DNA of 64,000 nucleotides from Fibrobacter sp. UBA4297 (GTDB lineage Bacteria > Fibrobacterota > Fibrobacteria > Fibrobacterales > Fibrobacteraceae), in the NCBI RefSeq assembly GCF_002394865.1, contig NZ_DGUZ01000006.1, positions 1-64,000 on the forward strand, read 5' to 3'. Positions 18,714 to 26,380 of this stretch are shown one piece after another. Position 1 is the stretch's first letter; each line of letters opens with the position of its first letter. Below the pieces are notes generated by a model. It was not told where the DNA came from. It ran no database searches and saw only the letters and a program-made list of their open reading frames with translations. The translations under genes were made by a program, and so were the position numbers.

Positions 18714-20283
18714 TAAACTTTCCTTTTTTTTGCATCTTTTTAAAAAAAGATGTGTGATTTATCAATAATTTTTTTAAAAAGATTAAAAAACTAGAACGTT
18801 CCTCTTTTTTTAAACCAACACACCATATACAAACAAAAGACCAAAAAAAGGATACTGCAGTAATAATAAAAAAACGCGTCCAAGATTGATTCATATTCAA
18901 GTAGACAACGAAAGGAAAAACTAATGCGATTACAGATGAGCAAAATATCGGAATGATTACTTGTTTTACGTAACTTGCCATTTTCATATTAATCTCCTTG
19001 TAAAACAACAAAACTCTTATTACAAGACAAAAGAAAGTAATAACTAGATGTATAAGAAAAACAGTTAATGCAGAAAAACCGATTTTAAAAAAAATATACG
19101 AAATAGGAATAACAGCCAACAAAAGAGAACCTACTATTATATTTAATTTCTTCACTTTTCCTATAGCCCCAGCAGCAACTGTCCAAGAATTCGCCAAACA
19201 ATTTATCAAACAAGTGCAAAGGATCAATCGTAAAAATACTACTGTATCTTCAGGTACTATTTTGAGCCACAACTTAAGCAATATATCGGATTCAAAAAAA
19301 ATTGGCAACATAATAAAAAAAAGAAGAAAATAGCCATATCTTGCACTAGCAAACATCAAGGTATGCATTCTATTAAAATTTTCACTTGCAAAATTTTTGA
19401 CTATTTGCGGATTTAACGCCATTTGATAATTAGATACAAAAGAATTTATTAGATTATTCACTTGAACAGCAACACCCCTTGCAGCATTTACAACAGGTCC
19501 AAAAAACATATTTAACAAAAGATTTACGCCCTGTGTATTCGCCGCAAAAGCCAAATTTCCAAACAAAGACCAGCCTGAATAACATATTATTTCTTTTACA
19601 ATCCCTCTATTTATATTTAACGTCATTATGCTTTCCGGGAAACGTCGTCTACAATAAACTCTATAAAGAATAAAATCAACAAATTGTATTACAAAAAGGA
19701 AAAAACCATAAAATAGAAGTTTATCAATAGGGGAATAAGATATAAGAAGAACAATAATCAACTTTGCTAAAGAATCAAAAACAGATATATATGCATATAT
19801 ATCCATTTTTTCACGTCCAACAATAAGTGATGTATAAGGAGTGTTTATAACGGACAAAAAAGCAGATGCATACGAAAATTGAAGAAGCCAAAAAGCAACA
19901 TTCATTCGGTCTGAAGGTATTTGCATCTTTTCATAGAAAAACCATAAACCAATAGTTTCACAAAGTAATAAAATGATTACCGCAATAAATATATGAAACA
20001 AGGCCAATATTGAAAAAATATGTTTAAGCTGCGTTTGATCATTTCTACCTATATAAAAAGTTATATACCTAGATGACGCAGACGCCATAGCACCATTTAA
20101 TGAGGCGAATATCGCAACTATTCCACCAATAACATTGTATATACCATAGTCTGATATCCCCAAAACATTGATAACAACTCGACTTGTGTATAATCCGATG
20201 AGCATAGTAAGTAACATTCGGAAATACAAAAAAAGAGTGTTTTTTGCTAGGGTTTTATTATTTGAAGAAATATTACTAGTCAT
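18706..20283 (-). CDS. Wzx-type polysaccharide flippase (MOP/MATE superfamily)
   Basis: Polytopic inner-membrane protein with about 12-14 hydrophobic segments. The N-terminal block LAKNTLFLYFRMLLTMLIGLYTSRVVINVLGISDYGIYNVIGG is typical of O-antigen/teichoic-acid exporters of the Wzx/RfbX type. It would flip the undecaprenyl-linked repeat unit to the periplasm for the Wzy-like polymerase. Length (525 aa) is at the upper end of the family, with a Lys-rich C-terminal tail. It is the first gene after gmd and a terminator-like hairpin, and overlaps the FrhB-like gene by 8 nt. Confidence 0.9.
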   Translation of the reverse strand: MTSNISSNNKTLAKNTLFLYFRMLLTMLIGLYTSRVVINVLGISDYGIYNVIGGIVAIFASLNGAMASASSRYITFYIGRNDQTQLKHIFSILALFHIFIAVIILLLCETIGLWFFYEKMQIPSDRMNVAFWLLQFSYASAFLSVINTPYTSLIVGREKMDIYAYISVFDSLAKLIIVLLISYSPIDKLLFYGFFLFVIQFVDFILYRVYCRRRFPESIMTLNINRGIVKEIICYSGWSLFGNLAFAANTQGVNLLLNMFFGPVVNAARGVAVQVNNLINSFVSNYQMALNPQIVKNFASENFNRMHTLMFASARYGYFLLFFIMLPIFFESDILLKLWLKIVPEDTVVFLRLILCTCLINCLANSWTVAAGAIGKVKKLNIIVGSLLLAVIPISYIFFKIGFSALTVFLIHLVITFFCLVIRVLLFYKEINMKMASYVKQVIIPIFCSSVIALVFPFVVYLNMNQSWTRFFIITAVSFFWSFVCIWCVGLKKEERSSFLIFLKKLLINHTSFFKKMQKKGKFNV

Positions 20284-20353
20284 TACCTCGCCGCCCTATA
20301 CAGAGTCACCAACGGTTTGCAATATTCACCATTTTGCAAACGGTTGAATATAC

Positions 20354-20382
20354 AAAAAACATTCCCGAACAAGTCGGGAATG
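20354..20382 (-). terminator. Terminator between gmd and wzx
   Basis: Perfect 9-bp arms CATTCCCGA (20360-20368) and TCGGGAATG (20374-20382), loop ACAAG, followed in the minus-strand transcript by six U residues (complement of 20354-20359). A second imperfect inverted repeat with 13-nt arms lies just downstream (20310-20322 / 20334-20346). The palindrome resembles the dispersed GTCAT-CCCG repeats elsewhere in the window. It may attenuate rather than fully stop transcription into wzx. Confidence 0.7.
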
Positions 20383-20441
20383 ACAAATAAGGCGGTTGCC
20401 TTGACTAAAATATATCGTTCAAAAGCAACCACCATTCCCTC

Positions 20442-21539
20442 TTACTTCACCAAACCTTTTTCCAAGTATTCGGCCAGGTTCGTGCGGACGCGGCTTGCGG
20501 CATCGTCGGCGGCGACCTTGCGCATGTCGCTTTCGACCATGATGCTCACGAGCTGCTCGAACGTCGTCTTTTGCGGGTTCCAGCCGAGTTCGGCCCTCGC
20601 CTTGGTCGGGTCGCCCCAGAGGTTCACCACGTCAGTCGGGCGGTAGAAATCTTCGGACACGGCCACAACGGTCTTGCCCGTAGCAACGTCGATGCCCTTT
20701 TCATGGACGCCTTCGCCTTCCCAGCGGAGTTCAATGCCTGCGTGGTGGAACGCGAGCGTCGCAAATTCACGGACGGTGTGCTGAACGCCGGTCGCGATAA
20801 CGAAGTCTTCGGGCTTGTCGTGCTGCAAAATGAGCCACATGCACTCCACGTAGTCCTTGGCGTAGCCCCAGTCACGGAGGCTATCGAGGTTGCCGAGGAA
20901 CAGGCAGTCCTGCTTGCCCTGGGCAATGCGGGCGGCGGCAAGCGTGATCTTGCGGGTCACGAATGTTTCGCCGCGGCGTTCAGATTCGTGGTTGAAGAGG
21001 ATGCCGGAGCAGCAGAACATATTGTAGGCTTCGCGGTATTCCTTGACAATCCAGAAGCCGTAAAGCTTGGCCACGGCGTAGGGGCTGTACGGGTGGAACG
21101 GGGTGTTCTCGTTCTGCGGGACTTCTTCGACCTTGCCGTAGAGTTCACTGGTACTCGCCTGGTAGATGCGGCAAGTCTTTTCCAAATGGTTGGTGCGCAC
21201 GGCTTCCAGTACGCGGAGCACTCCTGTAGCGTCAACGTCGGCGGTAAATTCCGGGGAGTCAAACGAGACCTGCACGTGGCTCTGGGCTGCAAGGTTGTAG
21301 ATTTCGGTCGGCTGGACCTTGCCCACAACTTTCACGAGGCTCATGGAGTCGCCCATGTCGGCGTAGTGCAAATGGAAGTTCGGCTTTCCCTCGAGGTGGG
21401 CAATACGTTCGCGGTAGTCTACCGAAGAACGGCGGATGATGCCGTGGACTTCGTAGCCCTTGGCTAAAAGGAATTCAGACAGGTAGGAACCGTCTTGGCC
21501 GGTGACGCCTGTGATGAGTGCTACGTTTCGTTTTGTCAT
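20442..21539 (-). CDS. gmd: GDP-mannose 4,6-dehydratase
   Basis: Short-chain dehydrogenase that converts GDP-D-mannose to GDP-4-keto-6-deoxymannose in the cytoplasm, the first step to GDP-L-fucose. NADP site GVTGQDGSYLSEFLLAKG at the N-terminus, HGIIRRSS, NLAAQSHVQVSFDSPEFTADVD, the catalytic STSELYGKVEEVPQNE / PYAVAKLYGFW (Ser/Tyr-Lys), FNHESERRGETFVTRKI and the C-terminal RPTDVVNLWGDPTKARAELGW are all present. Length 365 aa is normal. fcl lies immediately upstream, completing the pathway. Base composition here is clearly more GC-rich than in the wzx-to-GT core downstream. Confidence 0.97.
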   Translation of the reverse strand: MTKRNVALITGVTGQDGSYLSEFLLAKGYEVHGIIRRSSVDYRERIAHLEGKPNFHLHYADMGDSMSLVKVVGKVQPTEIYNLAAQSHVQVSFDSPEFTADVDATGVLRVLEAVRTNHLEKTCRIYQASTSELYGKVEEVPQNENTPFHPYSPYAVAKLYGFWIVKEYREAYNMFCCSGILFNHESERRGETFVTRKITLAAARIAQGKQDCLFLGNLDSLRDWGYAKDYVECMWLILQHDKPEDFVIATGVQHTVREFATLAFHHAGIELRWEGEGVHEKGIDVATGKTVVAVSEDFYRPTDVVNLWGDPTKARAELGWNPQKTTFEQLVSIMVESDMRKVAADDAASRVRTNLAEYLEKGLVK

Positions 21540-21553
21540 GTTTTAAGTTTCCT

Positions 21554-21590
21554 AGATCCTTCGACTTCGCTGCGCTCCGCTCAGGATGAC
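21554..21590. repeat. Palindromic dispersed intergenic repeat
   Basis: Between fcl and gmd there is a GATCCTTCGACTTCGCTG...GCTCAGGATGAC-type unit. Its ends GATCCT / AGGATG and the internal GCTGCGCTCCGC make it partly self-complementary. Sequences of this kind are common short dispersed repeats in bacterial intergenic regions. No gene is present in the spacer. Confidence 0.5.
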
Positions 21591-21607
21591 ACAGACGGCC
21601 ATAAATG

Positions 21608-22780
21608 TTATGCCTTCAGGGATTCCTTGTACCAATCGAATAACTTCTGCACGCCCTCGTCGATTTCGACCTTGTGTGTCCAGCCGAGGCTGTGGAGCTT
21701 GCTCACGTCGATGAGCTTGCGCGGGGTGCCGTCGGGCTTGCTCGCGTCGAACACGACTTCGCCTTCGAAACCGACCGCCTTCACGACGAGTTCGCTGAGT
21801 TCACGGATGGTGAGTTCCTTGCCCGTACCCACGTTGATGTGGCAGTTGCGGATTTCACCGAGCTTCGGGATGGCACCGCCGCGGCCAGCGCTGTGGTTGC
21901 GGTCCACTGCGCCATCGACGCTTGCGCCGTAATGTACGCTGGAATATTTTTCGATGCCGATGATGTCGCTGAAATTCACGTTCAACAGCACATGTACCGA
22001 TGCGTCGGCCATGTCTTCGCTCCAGAGGAATTCGCGGAGCGGCTTGCCGGTTCCCCAGAGGGTCACCTTGTTGTTCTCGATGCCGTACTTTGCGAGGACT
22101 TTCAAAATTTCGTCTTGGGAGGCGTTGCCATTGATGCCTTCGACCGGGCGCTTGTCCATGTCGACCTTGATGCTTGCCCAGTCACCATCATGGATGAGCT
22201 TTGCGAGGTACACTTTGCGCATCATGGCGGGCATCACGTGGCTGTTTTCCAGGTGGAAGTTGTCGTTCGGGCCGTAAAGGTTCGTGGGCATCACGGCGAG
22301 ATAGTTGGTGCCGTACTGCAGGTTGTAACTTTCGCACATCTTGAGGCCTGCAATCTTTGCAATGGCGTATTCCTCGTTGGTGTACTCGAGTTCGCTCGTG
22401 AGGAGGGCGTCCTCCTTCATGGGCTGCGGGGCGTTCTTCGGGTAGATGCATGTAGAGCCGAGGAACAAAAATTTCTTCACGTTGTGGGCATAGGCCTCGC
22501 TGAACACGTTGCACTGGATTTTCATGTTCATCATCATGAAGTCTGCACGGTAGAGCGAGTTTGCCATGATGCCACCGACAAATGCCGCCGCTAACACCAC
22601 TGCGTCGGGGCGTTCTTCGTCAAAGAACTTCTTGACGGCATATTGGTCAGTTAAATCGAGTTCCTTGTGGGTGCGGCCAACAAGGTTGTTGTATCCGCGG
22701 GACTTGAGATTATTCCAAATGGCAGAGCCCACCAAGCCGTGGTGGCCCGCAACGTAAATCTTTGAATTCTTGTCTAGCAT
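21608..22780 (-). CDS. fcl: GDP-L-fucose synthase
   Basis: Bifunctional epimerase/reductase making GDP-L-fucose from the Gmd product. It has SKIYVAGHHGLVGSAIWNNL (NADP site), VVLAAAFVGGIMANSLYRADFMMMNM, FLGSTCIYPKNAPQPMKE, the catalytic EEYAIAKIAGLKMCESYN (Tyr/Lys), MPTNLYGPNDNFHLENSHVMPA and the TGKELTIRELSELV region. At 390 aa it is longer than the roughly 320-aa E. coli enzyme because of an insertion around residues 200-300; long forms of this kind are known in other phyla. It is the first gene of the polysaccharide operon, with gmd directly downstream. Confidence 0.95.
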   Translation of the reverse strand: MLDKNSKIYVAGHHGLVGSAIWNNLKSRGYNNLVGRTHKELDLTDQYAVKKFFDEERPDAVVLAAAFVGGIMANSLYRADFMMMNMKIQCNVFSEAYAHNVKKFLFLGSTCIYPKNAPQPMKEDALLTSELEYTNEEYAIAKIAGLKMCESYNLQYGTNYLAVMPTNLYGPNDNFHLENSHVMPAMMRKVYLAKLIHDGDWASIKVDMDKRPVEGINGNASQDEILKVLAKYGIENNKVTLWGTGKPLREFLWSEDMADASVHVLLNVNFSDIIGIEKYSSVHYGASVDGAVDRNHSAGRGGAIPKLGEIRNCHINVGTGKELTIRELSELVVKAVGFEGEVVFDASKPDGTPRKLIDVSKLHSLGWTHKVEIDEGVQKLFDWYKESLKA

Positions 22781-22862
22781 TATAAGCTCGTTTTGAGTAT
22801 AGGCTAAGGTATGCTAAATTTAGCAAAAATCAAAGCATTAAAAAGGTTAAGGGAGCGCCTAA

Positions 22863-24134
22863 CTACTTAATCCTAATTAATTGCACGTCCTTGATCCAGA
22901 ACGTCCTTTCGGCCTTGCCCAGGTTCAGGTCCAGGCGTGCAAACGGGTCGGTCACCTTGGGCGTGAATTCAAACTCATACGAGCGCCCAGTCGTCTTGAC
23001 ATTGACATGTTCCTGGAAACCGTTGGTCTTGTCGTTATAGATGTAGCCGCCCAACCGCGCCGTAATTATCCCTTCGACATCAGACCAGATTGTAAACACA
23101 ATCTTGTACGTAGCGCCCATGACCACAGGAATGTTTTCGTGCAAAAGCTGGACGCTGTACGAAAAGTCGCCACCCCTCGTCACGTGGACCTGCATCACGT
23201 TCGAATTCTTTTCCTTGATGATAGACGTATCGGCAAGGCCATTCAGCTGCTTGTGGAAAATCCAGCCGTTGCCGCCTTCGCTAAAGTCGCCATTGAAGAC
23301 AAAGTTCTTGTTCAGTTTTCCGCTGATTTCGTCCCAGATATCATCGACATAGTCGCAGTGTTCCACGCCCTTGGAATCCGAGTATTCGTAGCGCAGGGCC
23401 TGGAAGCTCGGCAGGAACCGTTCGTTCAGCGAGTTCCAGAGTTCCGTGTTTTCCGTGTTACTGAAATGGATAACGCCGTCTTCCCCAACCTTGGCGCTAG
23501 ACAGGTCAAGCCCATCGACAAAGCGGTGCACGCGGAACGCTATAGACAAATTCACAATATTGTTTTCAATTTCAATCTGGGAGTAATGGTACCGCAACTC
23601 GAACAACTGAACGCTGTTCATCTCATAGACGAACGGAATGTCCTTGCCATTTTCATGAATGCGTCCGTAAATCGCGTCGTAGCCTTCCTTTTTGTCGATT
23701 TCAAAGGCGACGCCGATTTCCTTAAGGAACCCGCCATTTTTGAGATTGATGTTGTTGAACGCCTCCTCGACGACTTCGCCATCCGTGAACGAAATCGGGA
23801 GCACCGCCGCCGGGTCGTCCTCGTAGGGCCACAGCTGGAGCCCGTCTTCGAGAATCACCGAAGTGCCCACATAGAAACTGCAATAAGAGCGGACCTCGGT
23901 AAGCGTAAGCCGGAACGTGTCAATGACCACCCTTTCATCTTCGGCGGCAGCCTTCGTAAGCGAGAGAGGCTTTGTATCCGAATAGTCGATAGAGAAGTCC
24001 GCCGTAAGGCCGAGGTTTTCCGCAATTTCAGGATTCCCAATTTCAATACCGGCCGTAGTGTCGGATTCAGAACACCCGGCAAGCCACAATGCCACAAGCA
24101 TGCAACCGATTATTGAATTCAAAAAACGCATCAT
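22863..24134 (-). CDS. Lipoprotein with C-terminal CBM4/9-like domain
   Basis: Predicted lipoprotein: N-terminal hydrophobic segment ending in LAGC (Cys21), so lipid-anchored in the envelope. Residues about 30-260 form a domain I do not recognise. The region from about 285 begins NFVFNGDFSEGGNGW and runs to the C-terminus with a beta-rich pattern typical of carbohydrate-binding modules of the CBM4/9 type. It overlaps the upstream TIGR02147 gene by an ATGA junction, so the two are made together. Function unknown; surface carbohydrate binding is an inference. No clear terminator was seen downstream. Confidence 0.75.
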   Translation of the reverse strand: MMRFLNSIIGCMLVALWLAGCSESDTTAGIEIGNPEIAENLGLTADFSIDYSDTKPLSLTKAAAEDERVVIDTFRLTLTEVRSYCSFYVGTSVILEDGLQLWPYEDDPAAVLPISFTDGEVVEEAFNNINLKNGGFLKEIGVAFEIDKKEGYDAIYGRIHENGKDIPFVYEMNSVQLFELRYHYSQIEIENNIVNLSIAFRVHRFVDGLDLSSAKVGEDGVIHFSNTENTELWNSLNERFLPSFQALRYEYSDSKGVEHCDYVDDIWDEISGKLNKNFVFNGDFSEGGNGWIFHKQLNGLADTSIIKEKNSNVMQVHVTRGGDFSYSVQLLHENIPVVMGATYKIVFTIWSDVEGIITARLGGYIYNDKTNGFQEHVNVKTTGRSYEFEFTPKVTDPFARLDLNLGKAERTFWIKDVQLIRIK

Positions 24135-24976
24135 ACTCCTCGAGTTAGAGGGTACAGCTGGATATTGATTTGCACAACTTCCTCAGCTTCCCCCGCTTTT
24201 GCAGAGAAATCTAGTAGTTCTTTGCGCATCAGTTGCAAATGTTTTTTCAAATCGGGGAAATCTTCGCGTTTTATGCTGAAAGTAAGCGCCGAAACGTCCC
24301 TTTGCGGGCCCGGGAGCGTAGAAAGCATGTCCGCCGAGAGCTTGAGCATCTGGAGATGGTACATCTTGACCATCATGTCCTGGACTTCGTCGTCGGTGGT
24401 AATCAGGGGATCGCGCTGGCGGAATCCGTTCGCAGTCTTCACCAGAAGCCCAAGTTCAACGAGCAGCTTGAGCGATTCGGTCACCTGTACCGGCGTAATG
24501 AGACCGCCGAGGCGCTTGGAAATCCAGTCGGGAATCGGGCGAAAATCCTTGAGCGCCACCATCTCGAGAATCGCGGAGTGGTGCCATTCACGGAAAATGC
24601 GGAACTGCGCCGCATCCATCTTGTGCAGCTTGGAGCGCGGGCTCGCCTTCAAAAGCTGGGCGTAGTACACCTGCTTGTCCGCATCCGTCTGAGCCTGGTT
24701 GAAGAAAACGAGACTTTCAAAATATGCGGCACGCTGGCCATCCAAGCCGAGGCCGTGGATGAGCTTCACCACCGTGTTTTTTGTAATGTTTCGCTTCCCG
24801 TCAATCGTGAGCTTGAGATGGGCATGGCTCGAAAGCCCGGCCTTCTCCGCGAAGAAACGGAGGCTGAACGCCGGAACCGTCTTCTTCTTGAACTCATAGT
24901 AGTCCCGCAAGTACACGCGGTAGTTCGTGTACTGCAGCACATCAGGTTCAACTATGCGATTTTCTCCTGTTTCCAT
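24131..24976 (-). CDS. TIGR02147 family protein (probable regulator)
   Basis: Matches in style the TIGR02147/DUF4423 family known from Fibrobacter and a few other lineages. It opens with LQYTNYRVYLRDYYEFKKK and a helix-turn-helix-like segment (FSLRFFAEKAGLSSHAHLKLTIDGKRNITKNTV, about 37-70). The helical middle includes FREWHHSAILEMVALKDF, a winged-helix-like stretch LGGLITPVQVTESLKLLVELGLLVKTANGF and a C-terminal domain. No signal peptide. It is coupled (ATGA) to the lipoprotein gene, suggesting it controls or senses something linked to that lipoprotein. The molecular role of the family is not established. Confidence 0.8.
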   Translation of the reverse strand: METGENRIVEPDVLQYTNYRVYLRDYYEFKKKTVPAFSLRFFAEKAGLSSHAHLKLTIDGKRNITKNTVVKLIHGLGLDGQRAAYFESLVFFNQAQTDADKQVYYAQLLKASPRSKLHKMDAAQFRIFREWHHSAILEMVALKDFRPIPDWISKRLGGLITPVQVTESLKLLVELGLLVKTANGFRQRDPLITTDDEVQDMMVKMYHLQMLKLSADMLSTLPGPQRDVSALTFSIKREDFPDLKKHLQLMRKELLDFSAKAGEAEEVVQINIQLYPLTRGV

Positions 24977-25113
24977 ACGTTAAAAAATAGAAGTCTTCGG
25001 GCGCAAAAGCAAAGGATAATTGCTCTTTCTCGTTTACTGAGGTAACCATGTTAGACGAGAGGGGCAGGCTTTCCCCTGATTGCAGCCCCGGACGCATCAA
25101 GCACCGCGAGTAC

Positions 25114-25776
25114 TCAGCAGAAATCCCGCGCGAGGAGCGCAAAGCGCACATGGTCCTCGAAATGATCGTGGAGGCGTTCGAACTCGCGGCAAATGCCTTC
25201 TTCTTCAAATCCGGCACGGCGGGCGACCGCGGCACTCTTCGGATTTTTGACCGATGCCGTAAGTTCAAGGCGGTTGAGCCCCATCGCAAAAGCTTCGCCC
25301 GCCACGAGCAAAAGCGCCTCAGTCGCGAGGCCACGACCGCAAAAACGCTCCCCAAGCCAATAGCTCACAGTCGCCGAGCGATTTTTCCACTGCACCCAGC
25401 CAAGCATGATGCAGCCCGCGATTTTCAATTTCGCGCTGTTTTCCACAGGCGTACCAGCACTCGCGCCCACAAGCGTGTCTTCACCGACCTTCTTGAAAAC
25501 GCCCCAGCAGGCGCCATTCGCCATCTGCGCCTGCATGTTCCAGGCATCGATTTTCGCAGAAACATCTTCGGGAGTGCGGCATTCCACGGCAGGCCACGGC
25601 AAATGCTCAGACAAGAACTCGCGAGAGCCATCAATCAACTCGAACAGCGGCTGCACGTCCGCCTCGCCAAGTGGGCGCAACACGACACGCTCGCCATCAA
25701 CCTCTTGCAGCGAGAATTCACAAAGTTCATCATCTAAAAAATCGTTCATATTCAACTCAACGATAGCATTTGTCAT
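25114..25776 (-). CDS. GNAT family N-acetyltransferase (RimJ/RimL type)
   Basis: Acetyl-CoA-dependent acetyltransferase. It has ERVVLRPLGEADVQPLFELI, then IAGCIMLGWVQWKNRSATVSYWLGERFCGRGLATEALLLVAGEAF with the Q/RxxGxG/A-type CoA loop (GRGLAT). It also has LNRLELTASVKNPKSAAVARRAGFEEEGICREF, all characteristic of RimJ/RimL-like GNAT proteins. The frame is open to 25905, but the first 40 codons read through an inverted-repeat element. ATGs at 25776 (GGTG upstream) or 25749 are more likely starts. The target (protein N-terminus or small molecule) is unknown. Monocistronic as far as can be seen. Confidence 0.85.
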   Translation of the reverse strand: MTNAIVELNMNDFLDDELCEFSLQEVDGERVVLRPLGEADVQPLFELIDGSREFLSEHLPWPAVECRTPEDVSAKIDAWNMQAQMANGACWGVFKKVGEDTLVGASAGTPVENSAKLKIAGCIMLGWVQWKNRSATVSYWLGERFCGRGLATEALLLVAGEAFAMGLNRLELTASVKNPKSAAVARRAGFEEEGICREFERLHDHFEDHVRFALLARDFC

Positions 25777-25867
25777 GTCACCGCATCTTACCATATCGCT
25801 CGAAGACGCAGAAGATAACGCACCCAAGGGGTTATGGCGTTTTTTTTTAGCGGTTTTCATGACTACA

Positions 25868-25904
25868 TGCATATAATTTTCAATTTTAAGCATTTTTATA
25901 TGCA
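25868..25904. repeat. Inverted-repeat element, copy 1 (37 bp)
   Basis: Begins TGCATATAA and ends TTTTTATATGCA, so its ends are inverted copies of each other. The centre is AT-rich. It shares arms, length and part of the centre with copies 2 and 3. Confidence 0.75.
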
Positions 25905-25962
25905 TTTTTGAGCCTATTTCTTATAAACTACGCACCAAACTAAGGTCTAGATTTACCGATGA

Positions 25963-26000
25963 TACATATAAAAACCGACAATTTCGTCAATTTATATGCT
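25963..26000. repeat. Inverted-repeat element, copy 2 (38 bp)
   Basis: Begins TACATATAAAAAC and ends AATTTATATGCT. It is the most diverged copy (one substitution at each tip) but has the same inverted arms and size as copies 1 and 3. Confidence 0.7.
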
Positions 26001-26037
26001 CAAACGCCGGCATAATTCATTACTTTGTATAAAAACG

Positions 26038-26074
26038 TGCATATAAAAAGCCATTTTGTTCATTTTTATATGCA
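26038..26074. repeat. Inverted-repeat element, copy 3 (37 bp)
   Basis: Begins TGCATATAAAAAG and ends CATTTTTATATGCA with 12-nt complementary arms, nearly identical to copy 1 in its right half. Long enough to form a hairpin or to bind a dimeric regulator at each arm. Confidence 0.75.
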
Positions 26075-26131
26075 TCCCCTCAAAAAACACCCAATAAACT
26101 CGTCATTCTGAGCCATTCAGGCATAACCGCG

Positions 26132-26170
26132 GCGCGGTTGGCGCGGTTGGCGCGGTTGGCGTGGTTGGCG
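26132..26170. repeat. 9-bp tandem repeat (GCGCGGTTG)n
   Basis: Four consecutive 9-nt units (three identical GCGCGGTTG, one GCGTGGTTG) plus a partial GCG. It lies directly before the tRNA-Leu terminator. Copy number could vary between strains. Confidence 0.85.
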
Positions 26171-26171
26171 T

Positions 26172-26210
26172 AAAAAAACGAAAAACCCGATAGCAAACTA
26201 CCGGGTTTTT
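26172..26210 (-). terminator. Terminator of tRNA-Leu(CAG)
   Basis: Arms AAAAACCCG (26181-26189) and CGGGTTTTT (26202-26210) with a 12-nt loop, followed in the minus-strand transcript by a U-run from 26172-26178. Immediately downstream of the tRNA. Confidence 0.85.
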
Positions 26211-26213
26211 CAG

Positions 26214-26297
26214 TGCGGATGAAAGGACTTGAACCTTCATGCCCTTGCAGGCACTAGAACCTGAATCTAGCGTGTCTACCAGTTCCACCACATCCGC
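26214..26297 (-). tRNA. tRNA-Leu (anticodon CAG)
   Basis: Class II tRNA on the minus strand. The acceptor stem GCGGATG/CATCCGC is complete with discriminator A. The anticodon stem CTAGA/TCTAG holds the loop TTCAGGT, giving anticodon CAG. A long variable arm (about GTGCCTGC...GGGCATG) and the T-arm GGTTCAAGTCC follow. The 3' CCA is not encoded. Confidence 0.95.
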
Positions 26298-26308
26298 GTG
26301 GTGCACCA

Positions 26309-26337
26309 AATTTTGAAAAAAAAAGCCCTTTTGTCAA
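26309..26337 (-). promoter_or_regulatory. Putative promoter of tRNA-Leu(CAG)
   Basis: TTGACA (26332-26337, minus strand) with a 17-bp spacer to a weak -10 (AAAATT, 26309-26314). Predicted transcription start is a few bases before the tRNA. The same bases contain a small CCCTT/AAGGG hairpin followed by nine U residues (26316-26340), which could also terminate the hydrolase operon upstream. Confidence 0.45.
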
Positions 26338-26380
26338 GGGGTCACGGGAATTTGGCGCTTTTTTGCGGGCGGGGCCAAAT

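Larger units (their letters stand above)
25777..26171. other. Gene-free intergenic patch with repeats
   Basis: About 400 bp without a supportable gene between the acetyltransferase and tRNA-Leu(CAG). It is AT-rich up to about 26100 and contains three similar inverted-repeat elements (25868-25904, 25963-26000, 26038-26074). A GC-rich 9-bp tandem repeat follows (26132-26170). Short frames here arise from the repeats themselves. Confidence 0.7.

Noticed and set aside
25048..25737. A 229-codon plus-strand open frame with a GAGGTAACC ribosome-like site
   Set aside because: Lies entirely opposite the acetyltransferase, which has convincing GNAT motifs; the plus product is low-complexity Arg/Ala-rich.
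25868..26074. A possible CRISPR array
   Set aside because: Only three units, each palindromic and imperfect, with unequal spacers (about 58 and 37 bp) and no cas genes.
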